Shown: positions 54,469 through 62,962 of the stretch, in pieces
How positions within the stretch are numbered: the stretch's first letter is position 1
Layout: every line of letters begins with the position of its first letter
Assembly (NCBI GenBank): GCA_001298545.1
Contig: LJCX01000028.1
Span: forward strand, 124,001 to 188,000
Origin: Actinobacteria bacterium OV320
GTDB taxonomy: Bacteria; Actinomycetota; Actinomycetes; Streptomycetales; Streptomycetaceae
Reading direction: 5' to 3'
DNA length: 64,000 nt
Notes under the pieces: generated by a model
Told to the model about the DNA's origin: nothing
What the model saw: the letters and a program-made list of their open reading frames with translations, nothing else
Databases searched by the model: none
Translations under genes and position numbers: made by a program

Positions 54469-55671
54469 TCACTCCCAGCCGTAGTCGGAGGTCTCGTCCC
54501 GGAAGATCGTGTGCTGGTGGATCTCGTCGGTCGAGGCGCCGGGCTGGTTGGAGAACTCGATCCAGGCGGACGGTCCGTCGAGACGGACGTACGTCTGGTC
54601 GTTGTCGATGGTGGTTCCGCCGCTCCAGCCGATGTACGTCTCGTCGTACTCGGCGACGTACTTGGCCAGGAGCCGTGCCGCGGCCTTCTCGTCCAGGTCG
54701 TCGACCCAGGTGCGCAGCATCGCGGTGACCTTCGCCTGCTGCTTCTTGGTGAGGCTGCTGACGAGGACGCCCTCGGGCTGGGTCGGGAAGGGGCCGTCGT
54801 TGCCCGGGCCGAGGTAGAGGTCGTCGAAGCTGCCGTCGATCTCGGCGGCGGCCAGTTCGTCGGCGGTGAGCGACTGGACGGCGCCGATGGTGGCGGCCCT
54901 CTTGTCCGCGAGCGGGGCGTAGGCCTTGTCGTCGAGGATGAACTCCTCCGGCTCGACCGCGGTCAGCGTGGGTGACATGGTCACGTTTTTCCCGGCGTAG
55001 GTGATGTTGTACGCCGCGTGGTGACCGCCGTACTGGACGGTGAACTCGCCGGTCTTGCTGGGCTGTCCGAAGAAGGAGAGGTAGTACCACTCCGAGCCGA
55101 AGTTGGCGCCGCCGCCTCCTCCGCCGGGGCCGCCGGGGCCGCCGGTGGCGCCGTCGGTCGGGGCTCCGGAGGGAGGCGTGCGGGTGGCGGTGGGGGAGGC
55201 CGACGCGCTGTCCCCGCTGTCCGACAGCGACGCGAGGTAGTCGTCCGCCTTGCGGATCTCGACGAGTTCCTCGTAGCCCTGCTTGCTGAGCGCCGCCTCC
55301 ATGACCTTCATGGCCGCCGCGTCCTGCGCGTCGGTGAGGTCGCCCAGCTTCAGGCCGTTGCGCTCGACGACGGGCGTCGGGAAGTTCGACCAGCCGGTCT
55401 TCTTCGCCTCGTCGTCGAAGTCGTAGAGGACGGCGTCCTTCTGTTCGTCGGAGAGCGTCGCGAGGAAGGCGTTGGCGGCCTTCACGACCTCGGCGGTGTT
55501 GGCGCCACCGGCTCCGGTGCGGGCCGCGGAGGCCGGGACCGCCTGCTCGGCGACCGTCGCCGAGGCGGACCCCGGGTCGAACGCGAGATAGCCGACGGTA
55601 CCGAGGGCGATGCTGAGGCACGCGGCGAGCACCACGGGCCGGCGCAGAACGGGGCGGGTGTGGGAGGACAT
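54469..55671 (-). CDS. DUF3500 exported protein
   Basis: A 400-residue secreted protein with a signal/anchor (RPVVLAACLSIALGTVGYLA) and the DUF3500 domain (WSNFPTPVVERNGLKLGDL; FFGQPSKTGEFTVQYGGHHAAYNI; HQHTIFRDETSDYGWE). Conserved His residues suggest metal or substrate binding. A Gly/Pro-rich spacer splits the domain. Paired with the HupE-like gene. Confidence 0.88.
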   Translation of the reverse strand: MSSHTRPVLRRPVVLAACLSIALGTVGYLAFDPGSASATVAEQAVPASAARTGAGGANTAEVVKAANAFLATLSDEQKDAVLYDFDDEAKKTGWSNFPTPVVERNGLKLGDLTDAQDAAAMKVMEAALSKQGYEELVEIRKADDYLASLSDSGDSASASPTATRTPPSGAPTDGATGGPGGPGGGGGGANFGSEWYYLSFFGQPSKTGEFTVQYGGHHAAYNITYAGKNVTMSPTLTAVEPEEFILDDKAYAPLADKRAATIGAVQSLTADELAAAEIDGSFDDLYLGPGNDGPFPTQPEGVLVSSLTKKQQAKVTAMLRTWVDDLDEKAAARLLAKYVAEYDETYIGWSGGTTIDNDQTYVRLDGPSAWIEFSNQPGASTDEIHQHTIFRDETSDYGWE

Positions 55672-55795
55672 GGGGCTCCTGTGGCCTGGGGGTGGTGGGG
55701 TCCTCCATCGTGGGAGAGCGGTCTCAGAGCGCGGCCGGAGCCAGTCCGGAATTGGATGAGAAGGGGCTCACAGAACGCTGTGCGAGCATGCGCGC

Positions 55796-56545
55796 ATGCC
55801 GGAACGTGTCCTCGTCGCCGACGACGATCGTGCCGTCCGCGAGGCCGTCGAGCGGGCGCTGGAGCTGGAGGGGTACGGCGTCGTCACCGCCGGTGACGGT
55901 GTGGAGGCCCTGGTCCTGGCCCGCAGGGAGTCCTTCAGCGCGCTCGTCCTCGATGTGATGATGCCGCACATCGACGGTGTGGCCGTGTGCCGGGTGCTGC
56001 GCGCCGACGGTGACCGCACCCCCGTGCTGCTGCTCACCGCGCGGGCCGGGATCCCCGACCGGGCGAACGGTCTGGACGCCGGCGCCGACGACTACCTGCC
56101 CAAACCCTTCGAAGTGCCCGAACTGCTCGCGCGTCTGAGGGCGCTCCTGCGTCGGGCCGTGCTGACGGCAGCGCCCGCCTCGTCGGCCGAACGGAACAGG
56201 GAGGGCGCCGCGGGCGACGAGGTCGAGGAGGGCTCGCGCTCCGGCGACGTGCTGCGGATGGCGTCGCTGCGCATCTCCCCCGGTACGCGGCGCGCCTGGT
56301 GGGGAGCGGCTGAACTCCGGCTGACCAGAACCGAGTTCGACCTGCTGGAGCTGCTGGTGCGCGACGAGGGGCTCGTTCTGGACCATGCGGCGATCTACCG
56401 GAGCGTCTGGGGTCCCGACGCCGGTGTGGACGCGAAGAACCTCGCGGGGTACATCGGCTACCTGCGGCGCAAGCTCACCGATGCCGGGGCACCCGACCTG
56501 ATCCGCACGGTACGCGGCGTGGGTTACGCGGCGCGGCGGCCGTGA
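55796..56545 (+). CDS. Two-component response regulator (OmpR/PhoB family, MprA/CseB-like)
   Basis: A 249-residue regulator: receiver with D10-D11 pocket, phosphoacceptor D53 (VLDVMMPHIDG) and a winged-helix output (LTRTEFDLLELLVRDEGLV; KNLAGYIGYLRRKL). An unusual 35-residue Ala/Glu/Ser linker joins them. GTGA overlap with the kinase gene. Confidence 0.94.
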   Translation: MPERVLVADDDRAVREAVERALELEGYGVVTAGDGVEALVLARRESFSALVLDVMMPHIDGVAVCRVLRADGDRTPVLLLTARAGIPDRANGLDAGADDYLPKPFEVPELLARLRALLRRAVLTAAPASSAERNREGAAGDEVEEGSRSGDVLRMASLRISPGTRRAWWGAAELRLTRTEFDLLELLVRDEGLVLDHAAIYRSVWGPDAGVDAKNLAGYIGYLRRKLTDAGAPDLIRTVRGVGYAARRP

Positions 56546-58077
56546 GTCTGCGCTCGCGGTTCGCGCTCGCCTTCGCCGCCGTCGGTGCCGTGGTGGCGGT
56601 GACGGTCGGTGCGCTGAGCTACCTCGCCGCCTCCGACAGCGTGTTCGCGGAGGTCGACCGGACACTGCGGTCGACCACCGTGGCCCTGACCCGTGGCATG
56701 GAGAAGCGCCAGGAGCAGACTCCGGCCGACCCGACCGACCCGACCGACCAGGCCGACCCGACCGGCCCCGCTGACCCGGCCGACCCGGCTGACCCGGTCG
56801 GCCCGAGCCCCGGCGGCGGGGACACCGGCACTCGGACCCCCGCGCCCTTTCCCGGGCTGGACCTGCCCGCCCCGGGGGGTGAAACGGCACCGCAGCCGGT
56901 CCTGCAGGCCGTGGGCCGGGACGGCACGCCCATCCGCCTGAGCGGCCCGCTGGAGAAGCTGCCGGTGTCCGACGCCGCGCGCGCCCTCGCCGCCACCGGC
57001 GAGGCCGGGCAGTCGGACACCACCGAGATCGACGCGGGCGGTCACAGCTACCGCCTGCTGACGACCGCACTCGGCGAGAGCCGCGGCGCCCTGCAGGTGG
57101 CCGTCCAGGTCGACCAGACCCGCCAGGTGCTGGCCGGCATGGCGCGGCAGATCGCGGCGGTCAGTCTGGCGGTCATGCTCGTCGCGGCGGCCGCGGGCCG
57201 GCTGCTCGCCGGACGCGTCACCCGACGGCTGGCCCGGCTGGCCGAAGTCGCCGAGGAGGTCAGCACGGACGGCCGCGTCACCCACTACGCCGTGGAACCG
57301 GTGGACGGACGCGACGAGGTCGGGCGGCTTTCCGCGTCCTTCAGCAGGATGCTCGGCCGCATGGTCGCGGCCCGCGAGGCCCAGGAACGGCTGGTGCACG
57401 ACGCCGCCCACGAGCTGCGGACCCCGCTGACCAGCCTGCTGGCCAACGCCACCGTGCTGCACCGGGTGAGCGAGCTGTCCCCCGACTCCCGCGACCGGCT
57501 CCTCGACGACGTCCGGCACGAGACGCGCGAACTCGGTCACCTGGTCGACGAACTCGTCGAACTGGCCCTGGCGGGCGGCCGCGAGGAGACCGAGGAACCC
57601 GTGGACCTGGCCGAGGTGGCGCGGCGAGCGGCGCGGCGCGTGTACCGGCGCAGCGGACGCCTGGTCCATGTCGACGCCGACGGCTCCGTGGTCCGAGGCC
57701 GCCCCCAGGGCCTCGAACGCGCGGTGGGCAATCTGCTGGAGAACGCCGCCAAGTTCGACGCCGACGGCGACGAGCCCATCGAGGTGCGCATCCGCCGGGG
57801 AGCGGTCACCGTCCACGACCGGGGGCCCGGCATCACCGCCGACGACACGCCTCGCGTGTTCGACCGCTTCTACCGGGCCGACAGCGCTCGCGGTCTGCCC
57901 GGCTCCGGACTCGGCCTCGCCATCGTCCACGACGTCGCGGAGGCCCACGGCGGCTCCGTGTCGGCGGATGCGCGGCCCGGCGGTGGCGCCTCGGTCGGCT
58001 TCACGGTGAGCCGGTCACGTCTTCTGCCGGTCTCCCGCCCACCGACGGAGGCCGCGGGCGGGAGACCGGCGGACTGA
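56542..58077 (+). CDS. Two-component sensor histidine kinase
   Basis: A 511-residue membrane kinase. Two membrane helices flank an extracytoplasmic domain (about residues 35-200) containing a proline/aspartate-rich repeat (DPTDPTDQADPTGPADPADPA); HAMP; HisKA with phosphorylated H290 (HDAAHELRTPL); HATPase with N-box NLLENAAKFD, DRGPGI and GSGLGLAIV. GTG 56542 overlaps the regulator stop. Confidence 0.94.
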   Translation: MSLRSRFALAFAAVGAVVAVTVGALSYLAASDSVFAEVDRTLRSTTVALTRGMEKRQEQTPADPTDPTDQADPTGPADPADPADPVGPSPGGGDTGTRTPAPFPGLDLPAPGGETAPQPVLQAVGRDGTPIRLSGPLEKLPVSDAARALAATGEAGQSDTTEIDAGGHSYRLLTTALGESRGALQVAVQVDQTRQVLAGMARQIAAVSLAVMLVAAAAGRLLAGRVTRRLARLAEVAEEVSTDGRVTHYAVEPVDGRDEVGRLSASFSRMLGRMVAAREAQERLVHDAAHELRTPLTSLLANATVLHRVSELSPDSRDRLLDDVRHETRELGHLVDELVELALAGGREETEEPVDLAEVARRAARRVYRRSGRLVHVDADGSVVRGRPQGLERAVGNLLENAAKFDADGDEPIEVRIRRGAVTVHDRGPGITADDTPRVFDRFYRADSARGLPGSGLGLAIVHDVAEAHGGSVSADARPGGGASVGFTVSRSRLLPVSRPPTEAAGGRPAD

Positions 58078-58105
58078 CCGCGCCCACGCGTCCGAGCAGG
58101 ACACC

Positions 58106-58339
58106 TCAGGGGTGCGGCGCCGGGGGTGGAGTCGTCCGCGACTGCCGTCGCGACGCTCGCCGGCCGCGGGTCTTGCGCGGAGTCGGCTGCGACGGTCCCG
58201 GTCCCGTGAGGGGCGTCCCGGAGCGGGCGTAGTGGAAGGCGGCGATGCGTTCGCTGTGCTGCGAGTTGAGCCGGTGGATGAGGAACACCCCGACGGCGAT
58301 CATCGCGAGGATCACGATCACGACCACGAACGTCTCCAC
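58106..58339 (-). CDS. DUF6479 family small membrane protein
   Basis: About 77 residues: VETFVVVIVILAMIAVGVFLIHRLN as single span then a basic tail. GTG 58339 is 5 bp after the DUF5994 stop, with GAGGTGAGG nearby. Function unknown. Confidence 0.75.
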   Translation of the reverse strand: METFVVVIVILAMIAVGVFLIHRLNSQHSERIAAFHYARSGTPLTGPGPSQPTPRKTRGRRASRRQSRTTPPPAPHP

Positions 58340-58344
58340 GGTCC

Positions 58345-58941
58345 TCACCTCACCATCGACCGAGGCGGCATCGCCGCGGTGCCGGCCGGGACACGTGGAC
58401 ATGCGATCCGGCCGCCGGCCTCGTGCCCGCCTTCGGAATCCCAGACCGCTTCCACGGCCCGGTCGGTCTCGGACGCCGTCCGCCGGCGCGCCGCCTCCTC
58501 CATCAACCGGCTCGCGGTCGACGTGCCCCGTGGGTCGCTCGCGGCGGCCATCAGCCAGGCGGCCGAGGCGGGATCCGTCAGCGGCGGGACCACCAGGAGG
58601 TTCCAGCGGCCCAAGCGGTAGGAGAGCAGCAACAGTTCGTGCGGGTCCTGCTCGGCCAGGAACCAGCCGACGTTCACCACGTGCCCGGCCACAGTCACCT
58701 TGCGCGGGACGACCGGCCAGTGGGTGGGATTCACCGTGACCCGGGTGATCCGCCCCCACTGCGGCTCCAGTACGGCTGTCAGAGAGGGGAGTTCCGCCGC
58801 CAGATCGCGGGAACGGGGCCACCATGCGCCGTCCAGCAGCGCCGGGGCGGAGCCGACGGGAGCGAGCGACAGACGGAGGGAGGACGGGGAGGACCGGTCT
58901 TCGGCTTCGAGTGTCGGCGAGGGGGAAACGGTCGCAGTCAT
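58345..58941 (-). CDS. DUF5994 protein, copy A
   Basis: A 198-residue protein containing LDGAWWPRSRDLAAELPSL, TVNPTHWPVVPRKVTVAGHV and LLVVPPLTDPASAAWLM, the DUF5994 signature. The C-terminal 55 residues are extra relative to copy B. Function unknown. Confidence 0.88.
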   Translation of the reverse strand: MTATVSPSPTLEAEDRSSPSSLRLSLAPVGSAPALLDGAWWPRSRDLAAELPSLTAVLEPQWGRITRVTVNPTHWPVVPRKVTVAGHVVNVGWFLAEQDPHELLLLSYRLGRWNLLVVPPLTDPASAAWLMAAASDPRGTSTASRLMEEAARRRTASETDRAVEAVWDSEGGHEAGGRIACPRVPAGTAAMPPRSMVR

Positions 58942-59082
58942 GACGCGAACCCTGCCCCGGGCCGGTGGCGACCGGCCCGGCATAGTGAATCGCCGAAAAC
59001 GACACGGGCATGAGAGCCGGTGCGCGAAGTGCCCTCGGTCACTCCAGGCTACTCCTCGGACAAGGCGAACGGACTTCGCCGA

Positions 59083-59145
59083 CCGGTCCGCCAGCGGTCC
59101 GTCCGCCGGTCCGCCAGTGGTCCGTCCGCCGGTCCGTCCGCCGGG
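59083..59145. repeat. GGTCCGCCAG/GGTCCGTCCGCC repeats between DUF5994 copies
   Basis: About six imperfect 8-12-bp copies fill much of the gap between copies A and B of the DUF5994 gene. Confidence 0.7.
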
Positions 59146-59150
59146 TGATG

Positions 59151-59549
59151 TCAGGAGTGGGCGTCTGCCGCGGCTGTCATGGACAACCGTGCGGCCTGCT
59201 CGGTGGAGTCCGGAGGGACGACCAGCAGATCCCAGCGACCTTGGCCGGGCGCGAGCAGGACGACGGTGTCCGGGGCGGATGCCGTCACGGTTCTGCGCAG
59301 TCGTACCACCTGGTTGCAGACAAGGGTCCGGCCGGGCGTCGCGGACCACTTCGCCCCGCTGACGGTGACGCTGGTGATCTGGCCCCACTCGGGCGGCAGT
59401 CCGCCCAGAAGGCGGGGCAGTTCGGCGAGCAGGTCGTAGGAGCGGGGCCACCATGCGCCGTCGATGGACCGTGGCATGGTGCCGCGGGGCGCCAGGCTCA
59501 GGCGGAGAAGGGGTTGGGAGGGAAGCGGGGGCTGCAGTGCGATGGTCAT
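59151..59549 (-). CDS. DUF5994 protein, copy B
   Basis: A 132-residue paralogue of copy A (IDGAWWPRSYDLLAELPRL; TVSGAKWSATPGRTLVCNQV; LLVVPPDSTEQAARLSM). The tandem pair probably arose by duplication, with the repeats between them. Confidence 0.88.
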   Translation of the reverse strand: MTIALQPPLPSQPLLRLSLAPRGTMPRSIDGAWWPRSYDLLAELPRLLGGLPPEWGQITSVTVSGAKWSATPGRTLVCNQVVRLRRTVTASAPDTVVLLAPGQGRWDLLVVPPDSTEQAARLSMTAAADAHS

Positions 59550-59619
59550 ATCTGCTCCTGTCGGCTGCCGTACGGCGGCCGCATCAGTGGGCGGTGGTCG
59601 GTGGGCAGGGGGCCGTGGG

Positions 59620-60422
59620 CAGGTCGCGTGGCCGGTGCGCGGTGGCCGGGCCGGTGCTCGGGCAGGTCGCGGTGGCCGGTGCGCGGTGGCTGGTGGCCGG
59701 TGCTCGGGCAGAGGCGGTGGACGGTGCGCGGCGGCCGGGGGTAGCGCTGCCCTGCCGGAGGGGGACGGAGGTGCCGCGGGGGCGGCGGTCAGCGGCTTCT
59801 GCCGTCCACGATGGACTGTCCGCGCGAGCCGTCGTCTTCGCGCCTCGCAGGAGAGCTCCCGGCGTCGTCACAGGCGAAGAACCAGCGGAGCGCGTCGGCG
59901 GCCTGCCGGGCGACCGCCGGGTACGACGACACCCTCGGCGCGGCCGAGGCACGATCGGACCGGTGAGCGGCTTCGGCTGCCATAAGGCGGAACCTGCCTC
60001 GAGCGCGGAGCACCCGGTGTGGTCGAACCAGGAGGACGAGACCGGCCTGAACGCCGGTGTACGAAGGATCCTCGCTCCCCCAACCTACTCCCCCGCGCCC
60101 CGGGACGACGCGGGTCCTTGGCGACGGCCCGCTCCGGGACCTCGGACCGGGACCTGCCGCGCCGTCACCGATGAGGCGGCTCAGGGGGCTTCACTGGTCC
60201 GTGACCCACCTGCGCTACCGGGTCGTCTGAACGGCCGCGGGGCAGAGGCCGGAGGCGGTGGCCGGAGGCCGGAGCCGGAGGCCGGAGGCAGTGGGACGGA
60301 AGCCGGCCGACAGGTGCGGGGTGCCGCTGTGAGCCACCTCCGCACCTGCCGGCCCGCCCGCCTTCACGCCGCCTGGGCCGCCCGCCTTCCGCCGCCTGGG
60401 CCGCCGCCTGGCCCGCCCGCCT
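59620..60422. other. Repeat-rich gap with no firm gene
   Basis: About 800 bp. GGTGGCCGGTGCGCGG-type repeats at 59620-59740, GCCGGAGGC repeats at 60245-60300, and CCGCCTGGGCCGCCCGCC repeats at 60365-60425. The only frame with some appeal is the small one at 59789-59983 on the minus strand. Confidence 0.5.
59789..59983 (-). CDS. Possible small hypothetical protein
   Basis: About 64 residues (MAAEAAHRSDRASAAPRV...ARQAADALRWFFACDDAG). Good third-position GC, but no clear ribosome site and no recognised family. Confidence 0.35.
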   Translation of the reverse strand: MAAEAAHRSDRASAAPRVSSYPAVARQAADALRWFFACDDAGSSPARREDDGSRGQSIVDGRSR

Positions 60423-61844
60423 TCAGGCCGCCTGGGCCGGCAGTCGGCCCTCCTTGACGGCGGTGACGAGTGCCTCGTGGTCGCGCTCGTTCTGGTCGGC
60501 GTACTGCTCGGCGAAGGTCACCAGCGCCCGGTCGAAGCTGTCGCCGCCGCCCAGATAGGCGGCGATGGCGATCCGGTCGCCGGACCTCGCATGGGCGCGG
60601 GCCAGCGTCGCGCCGCACAGCGCGCCGAAGGTTCGCATGCCGCGGGGCACCATGTCCTCGGCCACGGCGACCCACTTCCAGTCCCGCAACTGCCGTACAT
60701 AGAAGTCCCGTCGCCGGCCGTCGATGCCCTCGACGCGCTCCCAGCCCAGGAAGATGTCGCTGGTGGCCTGCATCAGCCGCTGTCCGGCGACCACCCGCTC
60801 GCCCTGCGTCCGGTACGTGCTCACCCCTGCGAAGGGCGCCAGCACCGACTCGTCGGCCTCCTTGGCCTGCAGGAACAGCGGATCCTCGTCGTCCCTGCCC
60901 AGCAGCAGCACGATCCAGCAGCGGGTGCCCACGCTGCCCACGCCGACGACCTTGCGGGCCATGTCGGCCACCCGGTACTGCTCCAGCAGGTACCGCCGGT
61001 CCGACTGGAGGGACTGGCCGTAGCGCTCGATCAGCCGGCGGATGCCCTTCTCCACGTCGCCCCCGCGGCCTTCACCGGGCAGCAGGTCGTCGAGGCGGGT
61101 GATGAGCGGGGGGTCGGGGGCGATGAGGCGCCTGCCGTCGACGACGTGGGTGAGCTTGTCGAAGACCTGGAGGGTGTCGTGCGAGAGCGCCTTGGTCACG
61201 GCCTGCGCCCACCGCTCGCGGCCCCGCGCGGACAGGTCCGCCCCGAACCGGTCCCGTACCCAGTTGACGTCGAACTGGGCGTACCAGACGGCCAGGTTGC
61301 CGAGTCCGGCGAAGGACCGCATGCTCTCCCGGTACGACCGCACGGTGGCCCGTACGATCCTGGCCCGCTCCTTCGTGCTGAAGCCGTTCGCCCGGCCCGC
61401 GATGACGAGGCTCGCGGCCAGGCGCTTGACGTCCCACTCCCAGGGGCCCGGCAGCGTCTCGTCGAAGTCGTTGATGTCGAACATCAGGCGGCGCTCGGGT
61501 GAGGCCAGCAGCCGGAAGTTCAACATGTGGGCGTCACCGCACAGTTGGGTGCGCAGCCCCGTCGTCGGAGTGTTCGCGAGGTCGGACGCCATGATGGCGG
61601 CGGCCCCCCGGTAGAACCGGAACGGCGACTCGGACATCCTGCTGTAGCGGATCGGCACGAGGCCGGGCAGCCGGGTCGCCGACTGCTTCTCGATGATCTT
61701 CAAGGGGTCCGGCCGCTTCGGTCCGGGCGCGAATTCGGCATGGCTGGAGCGGGGCGCGTTCGCCCGCGCGGCCTTGCCGAGCGCGGCCCGTTCCTTCGGG
61801 GCGCGGTGCCGCACGTCGTGTCCGTCCAGTTGGTTGTCGGTCAT
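60423..61844 (-). CDS. DUF2252 protein
   Basis: A 473-residue protein of the DUF2252 family, distantly kinase-like: FRFYRGAAAIMASDLA, CGDAHMLNF (catalytic-loop-like), DINDFDETLPGPWEWDVKRLAAS and CAHARSGD-type C-terminal motif (LARAHARSGD). Cytosolic; function unknown. The start MTDNQLDGHDVRHR is at 61844. Confidence 0.93.
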   Translation of the reverse strand: MTDNQLDGHDVRHRAPKERAALGKAARANAPRSSHAEFAPGPKRPDPLKIIEKQSATRLPGLVPIRYSRMSESPFRFYRGAAAIMASDLANTPTTGLRTQLCGDAHMLNFRLLASPERRLMFDINDFDETLPGPWEWDVKRLAASLVIAGRANGFSTKERARIVRATVRSYRESMRSFAGLGNLAVWYAQFDVNWVRDRFGADLSARGRERWAQAVTKALSHDTLQVFDKLTHVVDGRRLIAPDPPLITRLDDLLPGEGRGGDVEKGIRRLIERYGQSLQSDRRYLLEQYRVADMARKVVGVGSVGTRCWIVLLLGRDDEDPLFLQAKEADESVLAPFAGVSTYRTQGERVVAGQRLMQATSDIFLGWERVEGIDGRRRDFYVRQLRDWKWVAVAEDMVPRGMRTFGALCGATLARAHARSGDRIAIAAYLGGGDSFDRALVTFAEQYADQNERDHEALVTAVKEGRLPAQAA

Positions 61845-62160
61845 GGCTGCGGCTCCGTGGGGTGGTCTCGCCGGACGCCCGGGGCGTCGACGAAGGTCAT
61901 GGCCATGGCGAGGTTGCGGGCTCCCTTCGGCCGGTCATGAGCGGTCCGCGTGCCCGCGCCTCGACGGGAGCGCGGTCGGCGTCGGCCGGTACGAGCGCCC
62001 GGACGCCTGCCGCATCGCCGGTGTGTCCGCTACCAGGGCACCAGGGATCCGCGCCGCAAACTTCACCCGCCTCGGGTGATCTCCCCGCCCCCGGCCACGC
62101 CACAGGCTCGGAGAGGCAGTGCCGCACATCGCGCATCACCGACGAAGTGAGGAATCCGCC
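61845..62160. other. Divergent gap without gene
   Basis: 316 bp between DUF2252 and the DUF7144-type gene. A GTGAGGA ribosome site precedes ATG 62161; no operator or promoter identified. Confidence 0.4.
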
Positions 62161-62571
62161 ATGACCACGAGCACGGTGCACCACAGGTCGTCCGCGTCCG
62201 AGGCGACCGCCGGCGGGCTGGTGACGTTCGCCGGCGTGATGCTGTTCCTCGCCGGTGTCCTCGATCTGTTCCGGGGCATCATGGCCATCGCCGGGGACGA
62301 CATCTACGTCTCCACCCCCAACTACGTCTTCAAGTTCGACCTGACGAGCTGGGGCTGGATCCAGCTGGTCCTCGGCGTGATCGCCATCGGCGTGAGCGTC
62401 GGTCTCTTCTCGCGTGCCACCTGGGCGCGGGTCGTCGCGGTCGGCATCGCGGGGCTGCTGATCATCGCCAACTTCCTGTCGATCCCGTACTACCCCGTCT
62501 GGTCGCTCACCCTGATCGCGCTGTACGCCTTCGTGATCTGGGCCCTGTGCACGGCCCCGCGGGAACGCTGA
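62161..62571 (+). CDS. DUF7144-type four-helix membrane protein
   Basis: About 136 residues with four helices: VTFAGVMLFLAGVLDLFRGI, then a short loop (IYVSTPNYVFKFDLTSWGWI), VLGVIAIGVSVGLF, VVAVGIAGLLIIANFLSI and LIALYAFVIWALC. Family of unknown function common in Streptomyces. Confidence 0.88.
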   Translation: MTTSTVHHRSSASEATAGGLVTFAGVMLFLAGVLDLFRGIMAIAGDDIYVSTPNYVFKFDLTSWGWIQLVLGVIAIGVSVGLFSRATWARVVAVGIAGLLIIANFLSIPYYPVWSLTLIALYAFVIWALCTAPRER

Positions 62572-62962
62572 CGCGCGGGCGGCCTGGAAGCGGCAGGCCC
62601 GCCGAGCCGCCACCCGGCTGACCCCCGGCCCGGTCGGTCGCGCTCGGCCTGTCGGCGCTCACCGTCGTCTCGTCGAAACCCGAGGAACGTCACACGCCGC
62701 ACCGTTGGCCACCGGTCCCTCCCCTCGTGCGGACCGGTGACGAACGGTGCGGGTGGAGTCGACCACGCCACGACGGCGCGGTTCGCGCGCGCCGGGCGCG
62801 CGGTCGCCCGCGTTACGCCCGGTTCATGCGCTTCTGCCTCCGGATCCTGCCAGCTGAGGCCCGAACCGAGGAGGATCCGATGTCCGGTCAGCCACTTAAC
62901 CGCAGGTCAGCCATATAAAGTGGTTTTTCCGGTCCGGATTGCAGGTGCGGGGGAAGTTAGGG
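62572..62962. other. 391-bp gap upstream of the NTPase gene
   Basis: No full gene. It contains a GAGGAGG ribosome site and a 12-codon ORF at 62880-62918 (MSGQPLNRRSAI) followed by an AT-rich stretch (CATATAAAGTGGTTTTTCC), which may hold the NTPase promoter. Confidence 0.4.
62880..62918 (+). CDS. 12-codon leader ORF or truncated Tat-signal start
   Basis: ATG 62880 has a near-perfect GAGGAGG 8 nt upstream. The peptide MSGQPLNRRSAI ends at TAA. It may be a leader peptide, or the remaining start of a Tat-exported protein whose twin Arg is in NRRSAI. Confidence 0.3.
   Translation: MSGQPLNRRSAI

Noticed and set aside
59453..60457. 334-codon plus-strand frame over the repeat-rich gap
   Set aside because: Arises from G-rich repeats, overlaps the DUF5994 start antisense and has no ribosome site or family match.
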